64,000 bases of DNA from Roseateles hydrophilus (GTDB lineage Bacteria; Pseudomonadota; Gammaproteobacteria; Burkholderiales; Burkholderiaceae_C), in NCBI RefSeq assembly GCF_026712245.1, contig NZ_JAPPUY010000005.1:248001-312000 (forward strand), given 5' to 3'. Below, piece by piece: positions 9,528 to 17,414 of the stretch. Made by a program: the position numbers and the translations under genes. Position 1 is the first letter of the stretch, and every line of letters starts with the position of its first letter. The notes beneath the pieces are model-generated. The model saw only the letters and a list, made by a program, of their open reading frames with translations. It did not search any database and was not told the origin of the DNA.

Positions 9528-11693
9528 ATGCCCGCCGATTTCTCCCTGGATTCCCGCGTGACCTCTTCATCGACTTCGACCCGCTCCCTGGCCGCGCTGC
9601 TCAGCGTGGCGTTGGTGCTGCCCGCGCCGCTGGCGTTGGCCCAGGACGCCGCCCAGCCCGCTGCTGCCGATGGCACGGCCCCGGCCGCCGACGCCGCCAC
9701 GGGCGGCGGCTTCGCGCCCGCGCTCAAGCCCACGGCCAAGCGCAGCCGCAGCACGGCCAACAGCCCGTACACGCCCATCCAGGCCAGCGGCAACGACGGC
9801 CAGATCGCCGAGATCGACATGTTCGTCGGCGAGTCGCGCGTGTTCCCGGCGCCGGGCGTGGCGCGCATCGCAGTGGGCAATGGCAAGCTGCTGTCGGCCG
9901 CCGCGCTGGACGAGAAGGAGGTCATCCTGTTCGCCAACGGCGAGGGCACCTCGTCGCTGTTCATCTGGAATGCCGACGGCCGCTACCAGCGAGTGAAGAT
10001 CAACATCGTGGCCGGCGACACTTCGCGCCATGCGCGCGAGATCGCGGCCTTCCTGGCCACCATCCCCAACGCCAAGACGTCCATCATCGGCGCCAACATC
10101 GTCGTGGAGGGCGAGCAGCTGTCGGACTTCGATCTGAACAAGATCGAGATGCTGGCCAAGCGCTATCCGCAAATCGTCAACTTCACCAACCGCGTCGGCT
10201 GGGAAAAGATGATCGCGATGGACGTCAAGGTGGTGGAGTTCCCTACCAGCCTGCTCAAGGAGACGGGCCTGAAGTGGAACGGCACCGGCGGCGCGGCAGT
10301 CGGCGCCATCTGGGGCCCGGCAGGCCGCGGGCATGACGGCCCCTACCAGATCAACATCCAGACCGGCACCTCGAACGGCGTGCCCATCACCAGCCCCATC
10401 CCCGGCCAGCCGGTGCCCATCCCCTCGGGGCTGAACGTGCTGAGCCTGCTGAACCTGGGCCTCAACGCGCAGCTCAACCTGCTGGCACAGGAGGGCAAGG
10501 CGGCGCTGCTGGCCGAGCCGCAGCTGTCGGCCCGCAACGGCGCCAAGGCCAGCTTCCTGGCCGGCGGCGAGATCCCCTATGCCGTGTCCACGCGGGACGG
10601 CACCTATGTGCAGTTCAAGCAGTACGGCATCAAGGTGGACATCACGCCGCGCGTGGACGCCAGCGGCGTGATCCGCGCGTCCATCGAGTCCGAGGTCAGC
10701 AGCATCGACCGCTCGGTGACGACGCTGGCCGGCCCCGCACTGCTGACCCGCAAGGCCAACACCGAGTTCAACCTGCGCGACGGCGAGACGCTGGTGCTGG
10801 CCGGCCTGCTGCAGCGTGAGGTGTCGTCGGATATGGACAAGCTGCCGCTGCTGGGCGACATCCCGGTGCTGGGCGCGCTGTTCCGCTCCAAGCGCTTCCA
10901 GAACAAGGAGACCGAGCTGGTGGTGTTCGTCACGCCGCGCATCGTGTCGGCCGAGTCCCCGTCCAACCGCGACCGCCTGCAGCGCACCACCGAGCGCCTG
11001 GAGGCCCGCATGGGCCCGGCGCCCTACCTGAGCGAGCCGCTGCAGCCCGGCGTCAGCTACGAGCGCGCCGACCAGGTGCCGCCGCGCGAGGGCCAGCCGC
11101 TGGCTGACAACGCGCCGCCGCCGGTGAGCGCCGAGGCGCCGCTGGTGGCCGGCATCGGCCGGGCGCCCGAGGGCGCGCTGCTGCGCGTGCAGGGCGCGCA
11201 GACCGTGCTGCGCAGCCGCCCCGAGGCCACGGCCGAGGCCTTGCTGACGCTGGCGCGCGGCGCCACCGTGGTGCTGGGCTCGGCGCCGTCGCAGCCGCCC
11301 GGCCAGGGCCGCTGGACGAATGTGCACGTGGGTGCGCTGAACGGCTGGGTGCTGTCCGAGCACATCGTCGCGTGGCGGCCGCAGGACGTTGGCCAGCCCG
11401 ACGTGCGGCCGGCCGTGGTCAAGCCGGTGCCGGGCCTGCAGCCGGTGCTGCTGGGCAAGGTGGACGACGCGCTGCTCGGTGCGCCGCTGCGTGTGCAGTC
11501 CGAGGCGCTGGCGCTGCGCCAGTCGCCGGACGTGAATGCGGGCGTCGTGTGGCGCGCACAGCGGGGCGACCTGGTGCGCCGCCTCAGCCTGCCGCCGCAG
11601 GGCGCCTGGCTGCCGGTGCAGATCGGCGCCGGCCCCACGGGCAAGCGCGGCTGGGTGCTGGCGCAGTGGCTCGTTCCCCTGAACATGCCTTGA
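9528..11693 (+). CDS. cpaC: Tad secretin CpaC (RcpA) with two C-terminal SH3-like domains
   Basis: Outer-membrane secretin of the Tad pilus, 721 residues. A signal peptide (…LVLPAPLALAQ) is followed by a pilus-type N-terminal domain (DMFVGESRVFPAPGVARIAVGN), a periplasmic N1-like region and the secretin domain (EPQLSARNGAKASFLAGGEIP; GDIPVLGALFRSKRFQNKETEL; VVFVTPRIV at about residues 465-477). Beyond the normal secretin end come about 230 extra residues with two similar repeats (VLRSRPEATAEALLTLARGA…NGWVLSEHIV and ALRQSPDVNAGVVWRAQRGD…RGWVLAQWLV), which I read as SH3b-like modules that may bind peptidoglycan or a pilotin-like partner. Start ATG 9528 is preceded by an in-frame GTG at 9525. 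Confidence 0.9.
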   Translation: MPADFSLDSRVTSSSTSTRSLAALLSVALVLPAPLALAQDAAQPAAADGTAPAADAATGGGFAPALKPTAKRSRSTANSPYTPIQASGNDGQIAEIDMFVGESRVFPAPGVARIAVGNGKLLSAAALDEKEVILFANGEGTSSLFIWNADGRYQRVKINIVAGDTSRHAREIAAFLATIPNAKTSIIGANIVVEGEQLSDFDLNKIEMLAKRYPQIVNFTNRVGWEKMIAMDVKVVEFPTSLLKETGLKWNGTGGAAVGAIWGPAGRGHDGPYQINIQTGTSNGVPITSPIPGQPVPIPSGLNVLSLLNLGLNAQLNLLAQEGKAALLAEPQLSARNGAKASFLAGGEIPYAVSTRDGTYVQFKQYGIKVDITPRVDASGVIRASIESEVSSIDRSVTTLAGPALLTRKANTEFNLRDGETLVLAGLLQREVSSDMDKLPLLGDIPVLGALFRSKRFQNKETELVVFVTPRIVSAESPSNRDRLQRTTERLEARMGPAPYLSEPLQPGVSYERADQVPPREGQPLADNAPPPVSAEAPLVAGIGRAPEGALLRVQGAQTVLRSRPEATAEALLTLARGATVVLGSAPSQPPGQGRWTNVHVGALNGWVLSEHIVAWRPQDVGQPDVRPAVVKPVPGLQPVLLGKVDDALLGAPLRVQSEALALRQSPDVNAGVVWRAQRGDLVRRLSLPPQGAWLPVQIGAGPTGKRGWVLAQWLVPLNMP

Positions 11694-11709
11694 GCCGGAG
11701 ATCGGTGCC

Positions 11710-13449
11710 ATGAGCCAACTCATCATCCAGATCACCGACAGCGCGGGCGGCGAGACGCGCGAGCTCGAGTTCAACCAGCGCGAGATCCGCATCGGCCGCG
11801 ACAAGGCCTGCGACATCGCGCTGCGCGGCTGGCGCGTGGGCCGCGAGCATGCCCGCCTGAGTGAGACGCGCGACGGCTGGGTGCTGGAAGACCTGGGCCA
11901 GTTCACCGGCACCTGGGTCAATGCGCAGCGCATCGTGCGCTACGGCCCGCTGAGCTTTGCCGACCAGATTCGCATCGGCACCACCACGCTGCGCGTGCGT
12001 GAGGCCGAGGGCCGCGCGTCGCCGCGCCCGGCGGTGCCGGCGCCCACGTCCGTGCCCACACCGGCGCCGGCGGCGCCCGGCGTCATCCCGCTGCACACGG
12101 CCCAGCCGGCAGCGGCCCGGGCCGCCGACGCGGGTGCAGCCGCCGAGGCGCTGCCGCCCGAGGTGCTGGCCGTGCAGGCCCGCCACCCGTGGCGCAAGCA
12201 TGTGCACGATCAGCTGCTGGAGACCATCGACCTGCGCCGCCGCGACCTCACGCGCATGAGCGACGCCGAGCTGCGCGCCGAAACCGAGAACCTGGTGCGC
12301 GAGATCCTGGAGCGCCTGGGCGGCGAGCTGCCCGCGGGCCTGGACCGCGAGGCGCTGCGCAAGGAGGTGCTGGACGAGGCCGTGGGCCTGGGCCCGCTGG
12401 AAGACCTGCTGGAGGACGCCAGCGTCACCGAAGTGATGGTGAACCGCGCCGACGAGATCTTCGTGGAGCGCGGCGGCCGGCTGCAGCGCTACCCGCTGGC
12501 CTTCACCAGCGACCGCGCGGTGATGGGCGTCATCGAGCGCATCGTCGCGCCGCTGGGGCGGCGCATCGACGAGTCGTCGCCGCTGGTGGATGCGCGGCTC
12601 AAGGACGGCTCGCGCGTCAACGCCATCATCCCGCCGTTGGCGCTCAAGGGCCCGACGATCACCATCCGCAAGTTCTCCAAGAAGCGCCTCACGGCGGAGG
12701 ATCTGGCGGCCTACGGCTCGGTGTCGCGGCCCATGGTGGAGTTCCTGGAGCTGTGCGTGAAGCAGCGCAAGAACATGATCGTCTCGGGCGGCACGGGCTC
12801 GGGCAAGACGACGCTGCTGAACGTGCTGTCCAACTTCATCCCGGACGGCGAACGCATCATCACCATCGAAGACGCGGCCGAGCTGCGGCTCAACCACTCG
12901 CACCTGGTGTCGCTGGAGTCGCGGCCGTCCAACGTGGAAGGGCGGGGCGCCATCACCATCCGCGAGCTGGTGAAGAACTCGCTGCGCATGCGGCCTGACC
13001 GCATCGTCGTCGGCGAGTGCCGTGGCGGCGAGGCGCTGGACATGTTGCAAGCCATGAACACGGGCCACGAGGGCTCGCTGACGACGCTGCACGCCAACAC
13101 GCCGCGAGATGCGCTGGCGAGGCTGGAGACGCTGGTGCTGATGGCCGGCATGGATCTGCCCATCGGCGCCATCCGCGACCAGATCAACTCGGCCGTGGAC
13201 ATCATCGTGCAGCAGTCGCGCTTTGCCTGCGGCTCGCGCAAGGTCACCAGCATCACCGAGGTGGCCGGCATGGAGAACGGCAAGATCCAGCTGCAGGAGC
13301 TGTTCCGCTACGAGGCCCGGGGCTTCGGCGCTGACGGCCGCGTGGTGGGCGAGTTCGTCGGCTGCGATGCCGTGCCCACCTTCTACGACGAGCTGCGCGA
13401 GCAGGGCGTGCAGTTCGACCTGTCGTTGTTCAACAGGAGGGCGGCATGA
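11710..13449 (+). CDS. cpaF: CpaF/TadA pilus ATPase with N-terminal FHA domain
   Basis: Cytoplasmic hexameric ATPase that powers Tad pilus assembly, 579 residues. The C-terminal two thirds is a standard CpaF: Walker A GGTGSGKTT at residues 360-368, the Asp-box ITIEDAAEL, the Walker B/Arg-rich region RMRPDRIVVGECRGGEALDM and the His-box TGHEGSLTTLHANTP. The first ~100 residues form a forkhead-associated domain (IRIGRDKACDIALRGWRVGREHARL), a phosphothreonine-binding fold, joined through a Pro/Ala linker (about 110-150). Classical CpaF proteins lack FHA, so activity may be coupled to a Ser/Thr kinase or another phosphoprotein; no kinase gene lies nearby. Its start is 16 bp after the secretin stop. 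Confidence 0.94.
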   Translation: MSQLIIQITDSAGGETRELEFNQREIRIGRDKACDIALRGWRVGREHARLSETRDGWVLEDLGQFTGTWVNAQRIVRYGPLSFADQIRIGTTTLRVREAEGRASPRPAVPAPTSVPTPAPAAPGVIPLHTAQPAAARAADAGAAAEALPPEVLAVQARHPWRKHVHDQLLETIDLRRRDLTRMSDAELRAETENLVREILERLGGELPAGLDREALRKEVLDEAVGLGPLEDLLEDASVTEVMVNRADEIFVERGGRLQRYPLAFTSDRAVMGVIERIVAPLGRRIDESSPLVDARLKDGSRVNAIIPPLALKGPTITIRKFSKKRLTAEDLAAYGSVSRPMVEFLELCVKQRKNMIVSGGTGSGKTTLLNVLSNFIPDGERIITIEDAAELRLNHSHLVSLESRPSNVEGRGAITIRELVKNSLRMRPDRIVVGECRGGEALDMLQAMNTGHEGSLTTLHANTPRDALARLETLVLMAGMDLPIGAIRDQINSAVDIIVQQSRFACGSRKVTSITEVAGMENGKIQLQELFRYEARGFGADGRVVGEFVGCDAVPTFYDELREQGVQFDLSLFNRRAA

Positions 13450-13507
13450 GCCCCCGCACGGCCGCCCGAAGGGGCTCATCCCCGCTCGGCGGGGCAGGGG
13501 TGCAGAC

Positions 13508-14368
13508 ATGACGCCCAGCACCGTCGCAACGCTGGTGGCAGGCGCGGTTGCCGTGGCGATGATGATGCTCGTGTGGTCGGTGTTCAGCATCGCCACCAGC
13601 GGGCTGGCGCGCTACCGGCGGCTGTTCACCGAGCGTGCCCACATCGGGCTGCGTGAGCTCTTCCTGTTTGTCGACCCGGGGCGTCTGTTCGTGCTCAACC
13701 TGGCGCTCATCGTGCTGGGCGGGGTGCTGGCCTGGGCGGTGACGGGCAATGCGTTGCCGGCGCTGGTGGTGTCGCTGGTGCTGGCGGTGGGGCCGCGCTT
13801 CATGCTGCGCTGGCTGCGGCGGCGCCGCAGCGAGCAGTTGGAGCAGCAGCTGCCCGATGCGCTGCAGATGCTGGCCGGTGGCCTGAAGGCCGGCGTGAGC
13901 CTGTCGCAGGCCATCCAGCAGCTGGTGCTGGAGGCGCGGCCGCCGATCTCGCAGGAGTTCGACCTCGTGCTGCGCGAGCAGCGCCTGGGTGTGTCCATGG
14001 ATGACGCGCTGGAAGGCCTGAACCGGCGCGTGCCGCTGCAGTCCATGACACTGACGATCTCGGCCATGCGCATTGCCAGCGAGACGGGCGGCCAGCTCGC
14101 CGAGACGCTGGAGCGCGCCGCGCAGACGCTGCGCCAGAAGCTGGCCATGGAGGGCAAGATCCGCGCGCTCACCTCGCAGGGCAAGCTGCAGGCCTGGGTG
14201 GTGGGGGCGCTGCCGCTGTTCCTGATCGTCGTGCTCAACAAGATGGAGCCGGCGGCCATGCACCTGATGTTCACGACGCGCATGGGCTGGGCCACGCTGG
14301 TGGTCATCGGCCTGTTCGAGTTCTTCGGCGTGCTCGTGATCCGCAAGATCGTGGACATCGACGTATGA
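13508..14368 (+). CDS. tadB: Tad inner-membrane platform protein TadB
   Basis: TadB, one of two GspF-like inner-membrane platform proteins that connect CpaF to pilin insertion, 286 residues. It has N-terminal membrane helices (about residues 10-30 and 65-105), the cytoplasmic GspF-type four-helix domain (LPDALQMLAGGLKAGVSLSQAI), and two C-terminal helices (LQAWVVGALPLFLIVVL and WATLVVIGLFEFFGVLV). ATG 13508 is in frame with no competing start before the first helix. It overlaps tadC by 4 nt (ATGA at 14365), the standard tadB-tadC coupling. Confidence 0.93.
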   Translation: MTPSTVATLVAGAVAVAMMMLVWSVFSIATSGLARYRRLFTERAHIGLRELFLFVDPGRLFVLNLALIVLGGVLAWAVTGNALPALVVSLVLAVGPRFMLRWLRRRRSEQLEQQLPDALQMLAGGLKAGVSLSQAIQQLVLEARPPISQEFDLVLREQRLGVSMDDALEGLNRRVPLQSMTLTISAMRIASETGGQLAETLERAAQTLRQKLAMEGKIRALTSQGKLQAWVVGALPLFLIVVLNKMEPAAMHLMFTTRMGWATLVVIGLFEFFGVLVIRKIVDIDV

Positions 14369-15264
14369 GCGGCGCCGAGTTCACCTGGATGCAGTGGCTG
14401 CCGCTGGCCTGTGCGCTGGGCCTGGGCGTGGCGATGGCGCTGATCGCGCACAGCCTGATGAAGGCCATCGACGATGTGCCCGCCGAGGATCGCAGCTACC
14501 GCGACTCGCCGCCCACGGCCTTCCGGCTGCTGTGGTGGCCCATCCGCTGGATTGCGCACTACCTGGGCCCGCGGCTGCGCCCGGCGCAGCGCCTGCGCGT
14601 GCAGGGCCGGCTGCGGCTGGCGGGGCTGGACTACGCGCTGGCGCCCGAGCAGTTCATTGCCGCGCAGTTGTTGGGCGCGGCCATCAGCGGCTTGCTGACC
14701 TGGTGGCTGCTGGCCAGCTTCGGCCGCCCGGCCGGCCCCTGGCCCTGGGTGGGCGCGGCCTTCGGCTTCCTGTTCCCGGCCATCTGGCTGCGCGACCTCG
14801 TGCAGCTGCGCCGCCGCGAGACGCTCAAGACGCTGCCCTTCATGCTGGACATCATCACGCTCTGCGTGGAGGCTGGCCTGAACCTGACGGGCGCCTTCGC
14901 GCAGGCGGTGGCCAAGGGGCCGGCCGGGCCGCTGCGCGACGAGTTCTCGCGCGTGCTGCGCGATGTGCGCGCGGGCCGGCCGCGGCTGGACGCGCTGCGC
15001 ACGCTGTCCGACCGCATGAACGAGCCGTCCATCACCAACTTCGTGTCGGCGCTGATCCAGGCCGAGCGCATGGGCATGAATCTCGGCCCCATCCTGCGCG
15101 CGCAGGCCGAGCAGCGCCGCACCGAGCGCTTTGCCCGCGCCGAAAAGCTCGCCATGGAAGCGCCGGTGAAGCTGCTGTTCCCGTTGATCGCGTTCATCTT
15201 CCCCTGCACCTTCGTCGTGCTGGGCTTCCCGATCGCGATGAAGTTCCTGCACATGGGGCTCTGA
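14365..15264 (+). CDS. tadC: Tad inner-membrane platform protein TadC
   Basis: The TadC partner of TadB, 299 residues, GspF-like. There is an N-terminal membrane helix (residues 8-30), a pair of helices in the middle (AAISGLLTWWLLASF and GAAFGFLFPAIWL), the cytoplasmic domain with LPFMLDIITLCVEAGLNLTGAF, and C-terminal helices (LFPLIAFIFPCTFVVLG). Translation is coupled to tadB by a 4-nt overlap. It forms the inner-membrane platform together with TadB. A DUF192 gene starts 1 bp after its stop. Confidence 0.92.
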   Translation: MSGAEFTWMQWLPLACALGLGVAMALIAHSLMKAIDDVPAEDRSYRDSPPTAFRLLWWPIRWIAHYLGPRLRPAQRLRVQGRLRLAGLDYALAPEQFIAAQLLGAAISGLLTWWLLASFGRPAGPWPWVGAAFGFLFPAIWLRDLVQLRRRETLKTLPFMLDIITLCVEAGLNLTGAFAQAVAKGPAGPLRDEFSRVLRDVRAGRPRLDALRTLSDRMNEPSITNFVSALIQAERMGMNLGPILRAQAEQRRTERFARAEKLAMEAPVKLLFPLIAFIFPCTFVVLGFPIAMKFLHMGL

Positions 15265-15265
15265 C

Positions 15266-15598
15266 ATGCAGATGCACACCTCCCGCGCCATGCCGGCGCT
15301 GCGCGTGCTGCACGCCGACAGCTTCCGCGCCCGATTGCTGGGCCTGCTGGCCCTGCCGCGGCTTCAGCCGGGCGAGGTGCTGGTGCTCAAGCCCTGCGCC
15401 AGCGTGCACACCTGCTTCATGCGCTACGCCATCGACGTGGTCTACGTGGACCGCGACGACCGCGTCATCAAGGTCGTGCCGGCGCTGGCGCCCTGGCGCG
15501 TCAGCGCCTGCCCCGGCGCGCGTGCCACGCTGGAGCTCGCTGCCGGCGAGGCCCAGCGGCTGGCGCTGCGGCCCGGCTCCCACATCGACACCCATTGA
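15266..15598 (+). CDS. DUF192 family protein
   Basis: A 110-residue DUF192 protein. The signature is RLLGLLALPRLQPGEVLVLKPCASVHTCFMRY written over residues 22-53: the LxGLL start, the CxSVHTxFM core and the following AIDVVYVDRDDRVIKV are all family-typical. The biochemical role is unknown. Many members are exported; this one has no clear signal peptide. It starts 1 bp after tadC, so it is very probably part of the Tad transcript, and DUF192 genes occur in other Tad loci. The stop falls just before the following lipoprotein gene. Confidence 0.88.
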   Translation: MQMHTSRAMPALRVLHADSFRARLLGLLALPRLQPGEVLVLKPCASVHTCFMRYAIDVVYVDRDDRVIKVVPALAPWRVSACPGARATLELAAGEAQRLALRPGSHIDTH

Positions 15599-15621
15599 TT
15601 TTTTCCCTGACGGTTGACGCC

Positions 15622-16473
15622 ATGACCTTGTTCTCCTCCCGATTGCTGCTGCTGCCCCTGACGCTCGCCCTGGCCCATTGCGGCGGTGGCGGCGGCGGCG
15701 AGGCGGTTGGCGCCCCCACGACGCCGCCGGTTGCTGCCGACCCCTATGCCGGCACGGCGTACCAGAAGGTGCAGATCACCACCTTGGCCAAGGGCGGTGG
15801 GCCGGGCCTGGCCCGGTCCAACGTCCAGGCGCTCATCGATCAGTGCAACGCGTTCCGCAAGAGCTTTCACGACCTGCCGCCGTCGCCGCCGGTTGACGAA
15901 GCCTTGATGGCAGGCCTGGACGCCCAGGTCTGGGAGCGTTACTACGACAACCACAAGTCGGCCGAAACGGTCAGTTACTACGGCCTGAGGCTCACCGATT
16001 ACGAGCGTTGGCAAGCGGATCTGAAAGCCAGCACATCCGCCGTCCCGTCGGTGGCGCCGAACTGCTCGGCAACAGAAAAGGACGAGGTCAGGGAGCGGTT
16101 GATGTACCTGTGGATGGACAAGGTTCGCTATGAACTGCGCCATGACACCAAGAAGGCCTTGGCGCGTCGCGAGCACATCAGCTTCACGCCCACCGACCTC
16201 GCAACGTCCAGCCAGGTGGCCGCCTGGCCCGCCAAGACCGTGATGGGTGAAAGCTGCCGCGTCGCCAGCACACCGGCCGATCCGTCCCTGGACGGCGCCT
16301 GCCTGTGGGAGCGCTTCCCGGCACGCAAGTACCTGAACCTGCCCTGGGCGCTGGAGTCCGTGACCGGCGCGGTGCAGGAGGTGCGCGTCGTCACGCTGGC
16401 ACTGGAGCGTGACAAGCCGCTGCGCGCGGGCGTGCTGGCCATCCCGGCAGGCTTCACCGTGCAGGTTGACTGA
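15622..16473 (+). CDS. Putative lipoprotein in the Tad locus
   Basis: A 283-residue exported protein. The N-terminus (MTLFSSRLLLLPLTLALAHC followed by a run of Gly) looks like a type II signal peptide with a Gly-rich tether after the Cys, though His at -1 is unusual. The mature domain contains many aromatic and charged residues and several Cys (NCSATEKD, SCRVAST, GACLWERF), possibly disulfide-bonded in the periplasm. I do not recognise the family. ATG 15622 is preferred over TTG 15595, which overlaps the DUF192 stop. It precedes the TadE-like gene by 1 bp, so it is co-transcribed with it. It could be a chaperone or receptor for the downstream pseudopilin/toxin pair, but that is speculation. 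Confidence 0.72.
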   Translation: MTLFSSRLLLLPLTLALAHCGGGGGGEAVGAPTTPPVAADPYAGTAYQKVQITTLAKGGGPGLARSNVQALIDQCNAFRKSFHDLPPSPPVDEALMAGLDAQVWERYYDNHKSAETVSYYGLRLTDYERWQADLKASTSAVPSVAPNCSATEKDEVRERLMYLWMDKVRYELRHDTKKALARREHISFTPTDLATSSQVAAWPAKTVMGESCRVASTPADPSLDGACLWERFPARKYLNLPWALESVTGAVQEVRVVTLALERDKPLRAGVLAIPAGFTVQVD

Positions 16474-16474
16474 C

Positions 16475-17368
16475 ATGCGCAGCCGTCCCGCCTATGGCCT
16501 GCCGCGCCGCGCCGCGCACCGCCAGCGGGGCGCGGGCCTGGTGGAGAGCGTCATCGTGATGCCGACGCTGCTGTTCCTGGTGCTCGGCATCTGGCAGGCG
16601 GCGCTGGGCTACCAGGCCAAGAGCAGCGTGAACTACGCGACCTTCGAGGCGGCGCGGGCGGGGGCGGTGAACAACGCCAGCGTGAGCAGCATCAAGGCGG
16701 CGTTCAGCAAGGGCATGGTGGGCTACTACGGCGGCGGTCGCACCGTGGCGGAGCTGGCGGCGAGCTACGCGAGGGCCACGGCCGACACGGCAGTGGGCAT
16801 GCGCGTGGAAGTGCTGTCGCCCACCAAGGAAAGCTTTGACGACTACGCCAGCCCTGCGCTCAAAGAAGCGCTGAAGGCCGGAGACCTGGTGATCCCCAAC
16901 GTGGGCCTGGACGAGCTGCACTGCCCGCGCGACGTGCCCGGCTGCAAGAGCGACCCCAAGAGCAACGCCAGCGGGCAGACGCTGCAGGACGCCAACCTGC
17001 TGAAGCTGCGCATCACCTACGGCATCCCGAAAGACAAGCAGATGCCGCTGGTGGGGCGGTTCTACACCTGGGCGCTGAGCAAGCTGGGCGCCGGGGTGGG
17101 GGACGCGTTCAAGCTGGGGTTGATCGAGGCGGGGCGCATCCCAGTGGTGTCGCACGTGGTGGTGCGCATGCAGTCGGACGCCATCCGCAACACGGCGATG
17201 GTGAGCAGCCCAGGGCCGGGCAACGACGGCACGCCCACCGACCCCGGGCCCGGGCCCACGCCGCCGGACCTGCCCACCTGCCCCTGGTGGGACCCCAGCT
17301 GCTCCATCTGCACCGACGGCGTGGGCGCCGGCAAGTGCGAACTGCCGCCGCCCAGCTGCGGCGGCTGA
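16475..17368 (+). CDS. TadE-like pseudopilin, copy 1
   Basis: A 297-residue pseudopilin. The basic leader ends RG, followed by AGLVESVIVMPTLLFLVLG, so Glu is at +5 after the predicted cut and a membrane helix follows. A long extracytoplasmic domain has conserved Cys (LHCPRDVPGC). The C-terminus is a Pro/Cys-rich tail (PTCPWWDPSCSICTDG). Bases 16532-17244 read identical to 29447-30159 in a second copy; only the leader and Pro/Cys-rich tail differ. It is the last gene of the Tad block, and an RHS toxin gene with a signal peptide begins 46 bp later. Such proteins are normally minor pilus components; here I suspect a role in presenting or exporting the toxin next door. Confidence 0.85.
   Translation: MRSRPAYGLPRRAAHRQRGAGLVESVIVMPTLLFLVLGIWQAALGYQAKSSVNYATFEAARAGAVNNASVSSIKAAFSKGMVGYYGGGRTVAELAASYARATADTAVGMRVEVLSPTKESFDDYASPALKEALKAGDLVIPNVGLDELHCPRDVPGCKSDPKSNASGQTLQDANLLKLRITYGIPKDKQMPLVGRFYTWALSKLGAGVGDAFKLGLIEAGRIPVVSHVVVRMQSDAIRNTAMVSSPGPGNDGTPTDPGPGPTPPDLPTCPWWDPSCSICTDGVGAGKCELPPPSCGG
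16532..17244 (+). repeat. 713-bp direct repeat, left copy
   Basis: By reading both stretches base by base I find no difference between 16532-17244 and 29447-30159 (offset 12,915 bp, same orientation). The repeat lies wholly inside the two TadE-like genes and covers the pilin helix and most of the mature domain. Weaker similarity continues for some 20-40 bp on each side. Identity at silent sites indicates recent duplication or ongoing gene conversion. Confidence 0.93.
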
Positions 17369-17414
17369 GTGCGCCACGCGCCACGCTGCCCGTGATCAAC
17401 GACGGAACTCTCTG

